The notes beneath the pieces are model-generated. The model ran no database searches and was not told the DNA's origin. It worked only from the letters and a program-made list of their open reading frames with translations. This document shows positions 7,178-15,284 of a DNA stretch of 23,280 bases, piece after piece (within the stretch, counting starts at the first letter, position 1; each line of letters opens with the position of its first letter). Where the stretch lies: positions 1-23,280 of the forward strand of contig CAMCXB010000038.1 of assembly GCA_945883145.1 (NCBI GenBank), written 5' to 3'. Made by a program: the position numbers and the translations under genes. Source of the stretch: Bordetella parapertussis. GTDB lineage: Bacteria > Pseudomonadota > Gammaproteobacteria > Burkholderiales > Burkholderiaceae_D.

Positions 7178-7363
7178 ATGACTGGTGAATATAGTGAACT
7201 AGTGGTCGAATTTAGCGTGATTTTGTTATCACCTATCTTACATACTTACTATCTTTGGAAATTCAAGAAAGTAGGTTTGGTAGAGATCAAAAAAAATATC
7301 AAAATCTTCTCTATCCTCTATGTCTTATTCGCATTAATCTGCCTACTTGTCATCTTGAAGTAG
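7178..7363 (+). CDS. Small two-helix membrane protein, unknown function
   Basis: The frame encodes 61 residues. One hydrophobic segment spans about 10-27 and a second about 42-59, separated by a Lys-rich loop (KFKKVGLVEIKKNIK), so the loop is probably cytoplasmic. The ribosome binding site is weak (GATAAAG about ten bases before the ATG). It starts about 90 bp after the preceding small membrane gene and ends about 90 bp before the acyl-CoA ligase. No family is recognised. The regular hydrophobic/basic pattern argues for a real gene, but the short length keeps confidence moderate. Confidence 0.5.
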   Translation: MTGEYSELVVEFSVILLSPILHTYYLWKFKKVGLVEIKKNIKIFSILYVLFALICLLVILK

Positions 7364-7452
7364 GACTCTGTTCAGATTGCGTTAGCATAGAGCCATGTCA
7401 TAGTATTTCATTGCAATTCCAATAACGCGTAGTTTAACTAGGAAAATTCCAT

Positions 7453-9075
7453 ATGGCTTTGTTTGGAAAAATGATGGATCGCCCATTACTTGTTTCAACC
7501 ATACTTGAACATGGCGCAGATCAGTTTGGTCAACAAGAAATCGTCAGTCGTGAGACGCATGGTCCTTTGCATAGAACGACTTTTTCTGAAGTGGCAAAGC
7601 GATCAAAAAAATTAGCCAACTCTTTAGTAAAGCTAGGCTTGAAGCCGGGTAGTGTGGTGGGATCCATTGCTTGGAACAATGCACGACATGTAGAACTTTA
7701 TTATGGTGTCTCAGGTAGTGGAATGGTCATGCATACCTGTAATCCACGCTTACATCCGGAGCAACTTGCCTACATCATTAATCATGCCGAAGATGACGTG
7801 GTGTTTTTTGATAGTACCTTTGCGCCATTGATTAAAGCGATTGCTAGTCATTGTCCTAAGGTCAAACATTGGATTTGTTTAAGCGACCAAACTAACACGC
7901 CGCAGGTTGATGGCGTAGTAATACAAAATTACGAAGACTTTATCGCACCGCATAGTGAATTATTTGCTTGGCCAGAGTTGGATGAAAAATCAGGTGCCGC
8001 TCTCTGCTATACCTCAGGTACGACTGGCAATCCTAAAGGTGTGTTGTATTCCCACAGAGCGATTACGCTTTCTGCGTTATCCGCTTGTTTGCCGAATGTG
8101 CTGAGTATCTCTTCGCAAGAAACGGTGCTGCCTGTAGTGCCTATGTTTCATATTAATGCGTGGTGTCTCCCGTATGCCTGCGTGATAGCTGGAGCAAAAT
8201 TAGTTTTACCAGGGCCTAAATTAGATGGCGCAAGTTTGTATGAATTAATGGAAGCAGAAAAAGTCACGATTAGTGCCGGCGTACCGACTATTTGGATGGG
8301 ACTCATTGCGCATTGTGAACAACATAATCTGCGTTTTTCAACGATGCGTAAAACTGGTGTGGGTGGGTCTGCTATGCCTAAGGCCTTGATCGCAAAATTC
8401 AATGATGTTTATAAGGTTGAAGTACATCATGGTTGGGGTATGACGGAGACAACTGCAATTGCGACCATGAGCAATATCAGTAATCATGAATTAGATTGGC
8501 CAGTTGAAGATCAACATGCCTTAGTTGCTAAACAAGGTAAATCTGTTTTTGGTGTAGAGCTGAAAATTGTGGATGAAGAGGGTAATACCTTGCCCCGTGA
8601 TGGCAGCACACAAGGTGAATTGATGGTACGCGGACAGTGGATCGTTGAGCATTATCATAAAGCAGAAAAAACAGCCTTAGTGAATGGATGGTTCCCTACG
8701 GGTGATATCGCTACGATTAGTCCTGATGGCGTGATGCAAATTCGTGATCGCACAAAAGATGTGATCAAGTCAGGTGGAGAGTGGATCAGCTCGATTGATT
8801 TAGAAAACGCTACCATTGCACATCCCCATGTTGCGATGGCTGCTGTCATCGGTGTGAAGCATCCTAAATGGGATGAACGTCCTTTACTCTTAATTGTGAT
8901 TAAACCTGAAAAATCTTTAGCAAAACAAGAAGTGATCGATTTTCTTGCAGAGCGTGTGGCTAAATGGTGGGTGCCAGATGAAGTGATCTTTGTAGAATCA
9001 TTGCCAGTTGGTGGTACGGGTAAAGTGCAAAAAAATGAGCTACGTGTGAAGTATGGAAGTATCTTTAGCGAGTAA
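7453..9075 (+). CDS. Acyl-CoA ligase, DmdB/AlkK-like (ANL superfamily)
   Basis: This 540-residue adenylating enzyme has the P-loop-like motif YTSGTTGNPKG (186-196), the GWGMTETT motif, the hinge TGD region and the C-terminal GGTGKVQKNELR, whose Lys makes the adenylate. The N-terminus (MMDRPLLVSTILEHGAD) and NPRLHPEQLAYIINHAED are typical of the subgroup annotated as 3-methylmercaptopropionyl-CoA ligase (DmdB) or medium-chain acyl-CoA ligase (AlkK). Such enzymes activate carboxylic acids with ATP and CoA in the cytoplasm. No other DMSP-demethylation genes are nearby, so DmdB function should not be assumed. The ATG at 7453 follows an AGGAAAA about seven bases upstream. It converges on the SRAP-domain gene 45 bp downstream. 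Confidence 0.87.
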   Translation: MALFGKMMDRPLLVSTILEHGADQFGQQEIVSRETHGPLHRTTFSEVAKRSKKLANSLVKLGLKPGSVVGSIAWNNARHVELYYGVSGSGMVMHTCNPRLHPEQLAYIINHAEDDVVFFDSTFAPLIKAIASHCPKVKHWICLSDQTNTPQVDGVVIQNYEDFIAPHSELFAWPELDEKSGAALCYTSGTTGNPKGVLYSHRAITLSALSACLPNVLSISSQETVLPVVPMFHINAWCLPYACVIAGAKLVLPGPKLDGASLYELMEAEKVTISAGVPTIWMGLIAHCEQHNLRFSTMRKTGVGGSAMPKALIAKFNDVYKVEVHHGWGMTETTAIATMSNISNHELDWPVEDQHALVAKQGKSVFGVELKIVDEEGNTLPRDGSTQGELMVRGQWIVEHYHKAEKTALVNGWFPTGDIATISPDGVMQIRDRTKDVIKSGGEWISSIDLENATIAHPHVAMAAVIGVKHPKWDERPLLLIVIKPEKSLAKQEVIDFLAERVAKWWVPDEVIFVESLPVGGTGKVQKNELRVKYGSIFSE

Positions 9076-9120
9076 TTTCATTTGAATTTTTATGAAGGCG
9101 GTTTGAAAATCTAATAAATT

Positions 9121-9771
9121 TTATTGCACGTTTTTATTTTTAAGTGCGCTCTGGCAGATTAATTCTGGCATAGATATCGAATTCAACATCGATGCTACTA
9201 TCTGCGGATCAGCATTAAGCCAGTCATTAAATTGATTTGTGGCGAGAACAAGTGGTGTACGTTTTTCATCTTCAGGTTTATGAAACTGTTTCATAACCGG
9301 ATGTGAGTCTGCATTAATAGTCAGCATAGTGAAGCTAGTTATGAGTTGACCAGACTGTGGATCAGTCCAGGTATCCCACAAGCTAGCTATACCCAAAGGT
9401 TCGTGAGAGGCTAATTTAATTTCCCATCGTTCTGCTTTGCCTGAGATGTAACTAGGCTCATAAAAATTATCAAGTAGAGCGATACCCAATCGTCTTAGAC
9501 GCCAAGCAGTTCGGTAGCTAGGTTTTTCTTCAACTGTTTCTGCTCTCGCGTTATAGGTGTGACGACTGATTTTGTCATCCTTAGCCCAAGCAGGTATTAA
9601 GCCAAATCGTGCAAGCCCACTTGCTATGCGGCTGGTTTGATGGCTTTTGACGATGATAGGAGCCAAGTAGCCCGGATAGGCCTCAATAGGATAGTCCGCA
9701 TCAGGGATGTCTACACCAAAGTGAGTTTTGACCCATGCGTTATTTCGAGTTGGCGTAAAGTTTGTACACAT
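9121..9771 (-). CDS. SRAP-domain protein (YedK/HMCES family), abasic-site crosslinking
   Basis: The 216-residue protein begins Met-Cys. Cys2 is the residue that forms a thiazolidine crosslink with abasic sites in single-stranded DNA. Other active-site elements can be placed: Asn74 in TYNARAET, Glu105 in DNFYEP, and His164 in FHKPEDEKR, the last in a slightly expanded version of the usual HxRMP loop. The family is often labelled SOS response-associated peptidase. The lineage is divergent from the textbook YedK: GIALLDNFYEPSY stands where most members have a CLVPADGFYEW-like stretch. No LexA-like box was recognised upstream. Protection of damaged DNA fits the neighbouring photolyase and cryptochrome genes, but no operon joins them. 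Confidence 0.88.
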   Translation of the reverse strand: MCTNFTPTRNNAWVKTHFGVDIPDADYPIEAYPGYLAPIIVKSHQTSRIASGLARFGLIPAWAKDDKISRHTYNARAETVEEKPSYRTAWRLRRLGIALLDNFYEPSYISGKAERWEIKLASHEPLGIASLWDTWTDPQSGQLITSFTMLTINADSHPVMKQFHKPEDEKRTPLVLATNQFNDWLNADPQIVASMLNSISMPELICQSALKNKNVQ

Positions 9772-9973
9772 AATGCTGATATGTTTGCCTAGAGCGGATT
9801 TTGAAAATCAATAGTGACTATATCAGTAGATTTTATAAGGCTTTTCTGCATCATTTTAGTTTTAAAAAAACTAATTTTTAATGAAAGTGCATAGATTTTA
9901 ATTTTGAGTTAAATTACACAAAATTTTCTTCTGTACTATAAATAACAATTCAATCGAGATAAGCAAGAATATT

Positions 9974-10336
9974 ATGAACCAAACGTTGTTTGATAAATAT
10001 GGTGGTGTACCAGCGGTAACGCTCATCGTAAGAGATTTTTATAGGCGAGTTTTTAAAAGGCCTAATTTACGTCGCTATTTTGAAGGCGTTCCTATTGAAA
10101 AATTAATACTGCATCAAATCGCTTTTGTTTCTATGGCAATGGGCAAAATGCCTCACAATTATGAAGGTCTAACTATGAAAGAGGCGCATAGTGGTTTGGG
10201 TATCTCTGGCGCTTCTTTTGACTTAGCGATTGATCTTTTAGAAGATGCAATGAAAGATAATGATGTGAGCACTGAAGATAGAAGACAAATTATGACTGCA
10301 GTTAAAAAATTAAGAACAGATATAGTCGAAAGATAG
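9974..10336 (+). CDS. Group 1 truncated haemoglobin
   Basis: The product of 120 residues matches the trHbN fold: LFDKYGG at the start, DFYRRVF with the B-helix Tyr23, and EAHSGLGIS with the proximal haem ligand His72. His47 in LHQIAF lies in the E helix and could face the ligand site. The proteins bind O2 or NO in the cytoplasm and often act in NO dioxygenation or oxygen sensing. A possible promoter is TTACAC (9914-9919) with TATAAA (9937-9942) 17 bp later. The gene converges with the TIGR03643 gene, leaving 12 bp between stops. For a phototroph that needs oxygen-controlled pigment synthesis a redox or NO role is plausible, but that is inference. Confidence 0.88.
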   Translation: MNQTLFDKYGGVPAVTLIVRDFYRRVFKRPNLRRYFEGVPIEKLILHQIAFVSMAMGKMPHNYEGLTMKEAHSGLGISGASFDLAIDLLEDAMKDNDVSTEDRRQIMTAVKKLRTDIVER

Positions 10337-10366
10337 CCAACTGTTTATCTAGCAATTGGCTCTTCT
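10335..10366. terminator. Possible bidirectional terminator between converging genes
   Basis: AGCCAACTG (10335-10343) pairs with CAATTGGCT (10353-10361) apart from one mismatch, with a nine-base loop. It overlaps the end of the haemoglobin gene and the end of the TIGR03643 gene. T-runs are weak on both sides. Confidence 0.4.
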
Positions 10367-10636
10367 ATGATTAGCAGTTTCTAGATCATGATATTTCATA
10401 TCTGGATGGCGTAAAGCACGATGCTTAGTCACTCTACCTTTCATGCGTTTTCTCCAAAGCTGAAAGGAGCCAGATTTCAATTCTTGCCGCATGATTTTTA
10501 TAACATCGGCTTCGCATACACCTAATCGCTCTTGTATCGTTTCAAAAGAAGTTCTATCTTCCCAAGCTAATTGAATCACGGCTGAGATGTCAGCTTCTGA
10601 CAGTGAAGATATTTTTTTTAGAGTTTGTTTAGTCAT
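10349..10636 (-). CDS. TIGR03643 family protein, photolyase-linked
   Basis: The 95-residue protein matches the TIGR03643 pattern: SEADISAVIQLAWEDRTSFE, then GVCEADVIKIMRQELKSGSFQLWRKRMKGR. This small basic family is commonly found beside photolyase/cryptochrome genes; its biochemical role is unknown. The helical, basic character (RKRMKGRVTKHRALRHP) suggests nucleic acid contact, which is inference. Its ATG (10634-10636) overlaps the stop codon of the photolyase gene by four bases (ATGA), so the two are translationally coupled and the products probably work together. Confidence 0.85.
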   Translation of the reverse strand: MTKQTLKKISSLSEADISAVIQLAWEDRTSFETIQERLGVCEADVIKIMRQELKSGSFQLWRKRMKGRVTKHRALRHPDMKYHDLETANHRRANC

Positions 10637-12168
10637 GATGAAAAATTAAAGCCTAGTTGTGAATCATGTTGTTGATCATTTGAAGGTGGTGTTGATTTTT
10701 TTTGCGTAGTTCTTTTTCTTGAAGCATGCTTATCAATGATAGCTTTTTTCCCTGCTTTGACAGTCGCATGCTGTCTTCTGCCATACAGTCGATTTTTAGA
10801 TTCTGTTGTTGCAGATGCGAGATCCACTAAGGGCAGAGCGATGTCTTGTCCCACGATGACACCGGTTTGAGTTTGTATGTCAGTAGGCATTTTCCATGGC
10901 TCAAACAGCCAAGTATTTGGGACACTTTGCATAGCAGGCAACCAACGTCGAACAAAAATTCCCTGTGGATCATGATCTAAGGCTTGTTTGATAGGATTGT
11001 ATACACGTGTGGTATTGATGCCTGTGGTACCAGATTGCATTTGTATCTGACTCCAGTGTATGCCTGGTTCATAGTCTAAAAATTGTGTAGCTAGCCATTC
11101 TCCAACAGGACGCCAATGTAACCAAAGTGGATAGGCCGCAACAGATACCAACATAGCGCGCATACGAAAATTCAACCACCCTGTTTCTCGTAGCATGACG
11201 ACACAAGCATCAACCATAGGCCATCCAGTCCGTGCTGATTTTAATGCTTCGAAATATTCAAGATTAAAATCTTCTTCTCGTAAGCCATCATAGCCACGGT
11301 GCATATTGCGCCACTCAATAGCAGGTTCTGTTTCTAGTTTTTGTATGAAATGACAATGCCAATATAAGCGGCTAATAAAGGCGAGTAGTCCCGCTTTATG
11401 TCTAGAGGCTTCTGGTGGTAAAGATGCTAGATGGTGTCGTGTATGTTGCACGACTTCACGCATGCTGATACATCCCCATGCTAGATAAGCAGATAAACGT
11501 GAACAAGCATTCGGTGCAGACAAGGGTGAAGAGATACCACCGCGATAACCACGACTACGCGCATGTAAAAAGCTTTTTAATGTCGCTACTGCTAAAGACC
11601 TGCCACCTTTTTGGCGCTGAGATGGATTATGTTGCAAGTGGGAGGGTGCTGTCATATGGAAGGGATGCAAACTAGCTCCCTGCAAAAATTTTATTGTTTG
11701 TACATGTTCAATTGGAGCCGCCATGTGTTTTTCCCAAGCGGCTTGCCATAGATCGCGATTTTTTAACGCTCGCACAACACCAAACTGTGCAAATTCTTGC
11801 CATTCAATTTGATGCGCTTTACACCAAGCAGCAACGGCAATGTCTCTGGCATAAGTGAATTGATTGCCAGTCTCTTGATGTGAATACAAGCGTTGAAAGG
11901 GGGTCTCATTCAAAATTTTTGTTAATACTTCAGATAATTCTCCGTGATGTATTTCTAGCGAGCCGCCGTGTAAGCGCAAGGCTTGATCTAGTTCTATAAG
12001 TGATTCGCGCACAAATTCAAAGTGCTGAAGCGCTGCATCTGCTTGTTGCCATAGACTGGGTTCAATCACGTAGATACAACGCACAGCACCACGAGCAGCA
12101 GCTGCATTCAATGCAGCATGGTCGCGCCAGCGTAAATCACGTTTAAACCAAACTAACTCTATAGGCAT
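10633..12168 (-). CDS. Cryptochrome/photolyase family protein (FAD-binding)
   Basis: The 511-residue protein opens with VWFKRDLRWRDHAAL, the antenna-binding Rossmann domain of photolyases, and contains YSHQETGNQFTYARD, typical of one bacterial photolyase/cryptochrome subgroup. The helical FAD domain includes WPMVDACVVMLRETGWLNFRMRAMLVS and LDYEPGIHWSQIQMQSG, ending with NPIKQALDHDPQGIFVRRWLP. It may repair cyclobutane pyrimidine dimers using blue light, or act as a light sensor; sequence alone does not decide. After the fold, residues from about 456 form a Lys/Arg-rich tail ending SQLGFNFSS, longer than in a minimal photolyase. It is divergent from the DASH cryptochrome gene (78 bp between starts) and coupled to the TIGR03643 gene downstream. 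No clear ribosome binding site precedes its ATG. Confidence 0.88.
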   Translation of the reverse strand: MPIELVWFKRDLRWRDHAALNAAAARGAVRCIYVIEPSLWQQADAALQHFEFVRESLIELDQALRLHGGSLEIHHGELSEVLTKILNETPFQRLYSHQETGNQFTYARDIAVAAWCKAHQIEWQEFAQFGVVRALKNRDLWQAAWEKHMAAPIEHVQTIKFLQGASLHPFHMTAPSHLQHNPSQRQKGGRSLAVATLKSFLHARSRGYRGGISSPLSAPNACSRLSAYLAWGCISMREVVQHTRHHLASLPPEASRHKAGLLAFISRLYWHCHFIQKLETEPAIEWRNMHRGYDGLREEDFNLEYFEALKSARTGWPMVDACVVMLRETGWLNFRMRAMLVSVAAYPLWLHWRPVGEWLATQFLDYEPGIHWSQIQMQSGTTGINTTRVYNPIKQALDHDPQGIFVRRWLPAMQSVPNTWLFEPWKMPTDIQTQTGVIVGQDIALPLVDLASATTESKNRLYGRRQHATVKAGKKAIIDKHASRKRTTQKKSTPPSNDQQHDSQLGFNFSS

Positions 12169-12246
12169 GTTAAAAAAATATTCTGTAACTTGGTTAAAAT
12201 AGAGAACTACTTATAACCGACTAATTTAAATCAAGGTGGGACAACA

Positions 12247-13497
12247 TTGAAAGTTATCATCTATTGGTTTCGCAATGATTTGCGCTTACTAGATAATCCT
12301 GCTTTGACTCAAGCTTGTAAAGAAGCAGATTTTTTATTACCTATTTATATGCATGATTCAGCTACAGAAGCTGAGACTGCATGGCATTTCAGTCGAGTAG
12401 CAAATCATCGTAAAATTTTTCTGCGTGAGTCATTAAATGATTTAAAAGTAAATTTACAAAAATTGGGTTCAGATTTATTTGAATTCCAAGGTGATGTAGT
12501 TAGCGTTTTCTTAGAACTCAAAAAAATTATAGCTTTTAATAAAATTATCTGTGAACAGATCGTAGCGCCAGAAGAAAGTGATCAGGTGACTCGCTTAACA
12601 GATGCAGGTTATGAAATTCAAGCAGTCTGGCAATCCAGCATGATAGCTCCCGGCGATCTTCCTTTCACATCAAATCAAACTCCTGATATTTTCACGCAAT
12701 TTCGGCAAAACATAGAAAAACATAAAATTAAATACACTAGCCCTATAGCGAAACCAGTTTCATTACCTGGTCTTCCTGCTACGAGTTCATCCTTAAAGCA
12801 AGCGCTAGTTAGCAGCGGTAGTTCAAATACAGTTTTTCAAGGTGGTGAAACAAGTGCGCTTGCGCATATAGAACAATATTTTCAAAGACGTTTGCCAGAC
12901 ACTTATAAACAAACCAGAAATCAACTGATTGGACTCGATTACTCGAGTAAATTTTCTCCTTGGTTAGCATGGGGCTGTTGTTCAGCGCGCACCATTGCAA
13001 AAAAACTAGAGAGTTATGAAGCTAAGCATGGTGAAAATGAAGGCACATATTGGTTATGGTTTGAATTGTTGTGGCGCGATTATTTTCGTTTTATTCATTT
13101 CAAGTACGGTAAAAAACTCTATCGTCCAAAAGGCCTGAGTGAAAAACCTTTGTCTTTATTTAAAGCAGATGTCTTTAAGACATGGAGTGAAGGTGAGACT
13201 GGCGAGTCTTTAATCGATGCTGCTATGCGAGAACTGAAAACAAGTGGTTATTTGTCAAATAGATTACGGCAAGTCGTAGCAAGTTATCTAATCTATGATT
13301 TAGAGGGTGATTGGCAAGCAGGAGCAGCATGGTTTGAATCACAATTAATTGACTATGATGTTTACAGTAATCAGGGCAATTGGCTTTACATTGCTGGTAG
13401 AGGTACTGATCCTCGAGGTGGTAGAGCCGTTAATGTGAAGAAGCAGACTCAAGATCACGACCCACAAGGGATTTATAGAGATCTGTGGTTGCAATAA
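12247..13497 (+). CDS. Cryptochrome DASH
   Basis: The start is a TTG, six bases after AAGGTGGG (12233-12240); this start gives VIIYWFRNDLRLLDNPAL, the expected first strand. The protein has 416 residues. The C-terminal GNWLYIAGRGTDPRGGR followed by VNVKKQTQDHDPQGIYRDLWL is the DASH-type FAD-domain ending. DASH cryptochromes carry FAD and often MTHF, repair dimers in single-stranded or loop DNA and in some bacteria act in light signalling. The C-terminus has no extension beyond the photolyase-homology region. The gene is divergent from the other photolyase-family gene, so both may be driven from the same 78-bp interval. Confidence 0.88.
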   Translation: MKVIIYWFRNDLRLLDNPALTQACKEADFLLPIYMHDSATEAETAWHFSRVANHRKIFLRESLNDLKVNLQKLGSDLFEFQGDVVSVFLELKKIIAFNKIICEQIVAPEESDQVTRLTDAGYEIQAVWQSSMIAPGDLPFTSNQTPDIFTQFRQNIEKHKIKYTSPIAKPVSLPGLPATSSSLKQALVSSGSSNTVFQGGETSALAHIEQYFQRRLPDTYKQTRNQLIGLDYSSKFSPWLAWGCCSARTIAKKLESYEAKHGENEGTYWLWFELLWRDYFRFIHFKYGKKLYRPKGLSEKPLSLFKADVFKTWSEGETGESLIDAAMRELKTSGYLSNRLRQVVASYLIYDLEGDWQAGAAWFESQLIDYDVYSNQGNWLYIAGRGTDPRGGRAVNVKKQTQDHDPQGIYRDLWLQ

Positions 13498-13511
13498 ATA
13501 CCGTGATTAGA

Positions 13512-13784
13512 TTAAATCTCTACTGTAGTTCTTCCAGACCGAAGCCATTGTGGACAGACATTACAGAGGTTTGCCACTATCTTCATGTTTTCTTCAGAGG
13601 GTAGGGAATCACCTAGTATCCAACGATAAATTGTGGAGGGTGAAATACGTACTGTTTCATCAGCAAGTTGCAACGCCCTATGAAATTGCGTAGGACTGTT
13701 TGGATTGATACCTGTCTTTTGCAAGCTCAGTCTTAATCGTTGACTAAATTCTTCTCTTTCCTTAAAGCTGAGATGCGCTGACAT
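13512..13784 (-). CDS. Small helix-turn-helix protein, Xre-like
   Basis: The 90-residue product has a helical region with SPTQFHRALQLADETVRISPSTIYRWILGDSLP, resembling an Xre/Cro-type helix-turn-helix, then SEENMKIVANLCNVCPQWLRSG, as in small repressor-like proteins where the conserved WL.SG ends the domain. GAGGA lies about six bases before its ATG. It converges with the cryptochrome DASH gene (14 bp between stops) and is preceded, with a gap of about 60 bp, by the hydratase-like gene on the same strand. Target genes are unknown. It may be a remnant of a mobile-element regulator or a host regulator; no phage genes are near. Confidence 0.7.
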   Translation of the reverse strand: MSAHLSFKEREEFSQRLRLSLQKTGINPNSPTQFHRALQLADETVRISPSTIYRWILGDSLPSEENMKIVANLCNVCPQWLRSGRTTVEI

Positions 13785-13844
13785 AGCTATCCTCGTACTG
13801 TTAGTCTGATTAACGCCTAGTGAATGTGTTGTATCAAATGCAAA

Positions 13845-14672
13845 TTATTTGGTGAATTTAACTCGCACTGCATCAAGGTCTAAACCATTCGCTACAAAAA
13901 CGAGTTCATCATCATTTTCTATGCTGATAGGTTTAGTCAATGCATTCAAGGCTACCCAATCACCTTTAGCTAATGGTGTGGTTTCAAATTCTTCGCAATG
14001 TTTTCTGAAAACCTCATAGAGATCAGCGATAGTAGTCACCGCTGCTTGATGTCCTAATGAGTAACTCATAATTGTTGATTGCGATGCGCTAATCTTACTA
14101 ATACTAAAAGTAGATTGATTGATGATAGATGTCAGATTGCGCTTACTTTCGCGGGAAAGCGTTTTTGATACACCTAAAATTAATTGTGAATCAAAACCAT
14201 TAGCACAAATTTTATCCTCGTAATGCCAATCTTCTTTGAAAGGCACTAGAGTCACATCCAGTCCCATAGCAATGGCATCAAATGATAGAAAAAATTCTTC
14301 AAAAGAGCAGGACTTGTCTGGTGTATTGCCTAATCGTATTGCAAGCTTAGGCTCTATAAGTAAACGGTCAGCATGCTTGGTCGTAACAAGTTCTTTGTTG
14401 TTGAGTGACTCACAAAAACGGCTTTTATAGACATATCCCAACACAGCACTTTGTATAGGGTCTGCTGCTTTTTCACTAGACTGCGCAATGATTCTTCTAC
14501 CTACAGGCTCTAAACCATCGGCTATGTTAAGCATGTGTAGAGTATTGAGCGTGTTGACACTTGTGTTGATGCTTAGACTAAGTGCTTGTGACTTTGCGCT
14601 TATACGACGACCGTTAGCATAGACATTTTTGATGCTATGCGCATAACTTGTAAGCTTAGAGGAAAGTAGCAT
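13845..14672 (-). CDS. Divergent hydratase-fold protein (MhpD/FAA-hydrolase-like), probably inactive
   Basis: No clear family is evident at first sight. The 275-residue sequence nevertheless follows the order of 2-keto-4-pentenoate hydratases: GYVYKSR (79-85) where active enzymes have GYKLGYTS; LLIEPKLAIRLG (104-115) where they have LVEPEIAFLIG; AMGLDV (135-140) where they have ALEVVD; and a C-terminus DAVRVKF like the DVQLKF of the hydratase at 22103-22882 in this window. The metal-binding Glu residues are changed (E-P-K instead of E-P-E; the third Glu is not at its place), so catalysis by the usual route is unlikely. It may bind a ligand or be a scaffold. It lies upstream of the small HTH gene on the same strand, which could be its partner. 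Confidence 0.55.
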   Translation of the reverse strand: MLLSSKLTSYAHSIKNVYANGRRISAKSQALSLSINTSVNTLNTLHMLNIADGLEPVGRRIIAQSSEKAADPIQSAVLGYVYKSRFCESLNNKELVTTKHADRLLIEPKLAIRLGNTPDKSCSFEEFFLSFDAIAMGLDVTLVPFKEDWHYEDKICANGFDSQLILGVSKTLSRESKRNLTSIINQSTFSISKISASQSTIMSYSLGHQAAVTTIADLYEVFRKHCEEFETTPLAKGDWVALNALTKPISIENDDELVFVANGLDLDAVRVKFTK

Positions 14673-14795
14673 GATTAGTCTCGTATTATTTATTCAAGCG
14701 ATTATGCAATCAGACTGCTAATTTAATTTTTGTGCTAGTTCTAACTGTTAATACTCCACATGATTAACTGAGCCACGCAAACAACAAATTAAACG

Positions 14796-14836
14796 ACCAA
14801 CTCTATGATTTCTTCATGCCACAGAGTTGGTTCTTT
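14796..14836. terminator. Hairpin terminator downstream of the secreted-protein gene
   Basis: ACCAACTCTATG (14796-14807) pairs with CACAGAGTTGGT (14820-14831) except for one mismatch; the loop is 12 bases. On the plus strand TCTTTT follows. It sits 30 bp after the stop of the minus-strand gene at 14862-15284 and probably ends its transcript, perhaps in both directions. Confidence 0.6.
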
Positions 14837-14861
14837 TGTACTTCGAGGCACTTAAACAAAA

Positions 14862-15284
14862 TTAATTGTTTACTTGTGCACTTTGTATTGAACGCACTGG
14901 GCTGCAAGCTTTTTCAACAATGTTTGTATCGTGTTGTATAACTGGCTTATAGAAAGATAGATTGCTTACATTTACGTTTGTAGCGCCGTCATATTTGGTC
15001 ATTACTGAAGGCAAAACTTTAAATCCAGCGAGTGACAGTTTTTTGCTTGAGCAGTTAGCTACATAGTCGATGTGTTGAACACCAGCTTTGCCCATGTCGT
15101 AATACTCACGAATTTTAGTTAAGCCGTTTACGCTGTTGGTCGCAATTGACGCCCAGTTATTTTCAGCGATGTTCAATGTGACGACTTTATCTTTCTCGGT
15201 GATGATGGCGTTACCTTTTACATTGTTTGCAAATACGCTGGTGCTAGAAACAAGGGCAGCGATAAGTAGAATTTTGTTGATCAT
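14862..15284 (-). CDS. Secreted/periplasmic protein of unknown function
   Basis: The start is the ATG at 15284, six bases after GGAG; a TTG at 15296 in the same frame includes that ribosome binding site and is rejected. The 140-residue precursor has a clear signal peptide (MINKILLIAALVSSTSVFA) with likely cleavage after Ala19. The mature part has two cysteines (in VANCSSKK and EKACSPV), which could form a disulphide. Weak similarity in layout to surface-adhesin E type proteins (an early strand with WASIAT, a Tyr-rich middle, Cys near both ends) is not enough to name it. The gene is divergent from the MerR gene across about 300 bp of AT-rich DNA. Confidence 0.72.
   Translation of the reverse strand: MINKILLIAALVSSTSVFANNVKGNAIITEKDKVVTLNIAENNWASIATNSVNGLTKIREYYDMGKAGVQHIDYVANCSSKKLSLAGFKVLPSVMTKYDGATNVNVSNLSFYKPVIQHDTNIVEKACSPVRSIQSAQVNN

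Noticed and set aside
7453..9075. Evidence for a DMSP demethylation pathway
   Set aside because: The ligase resembles DmdB, but dmdA, dmdC and dmdD are not seen nearby and the subgroup is broad.
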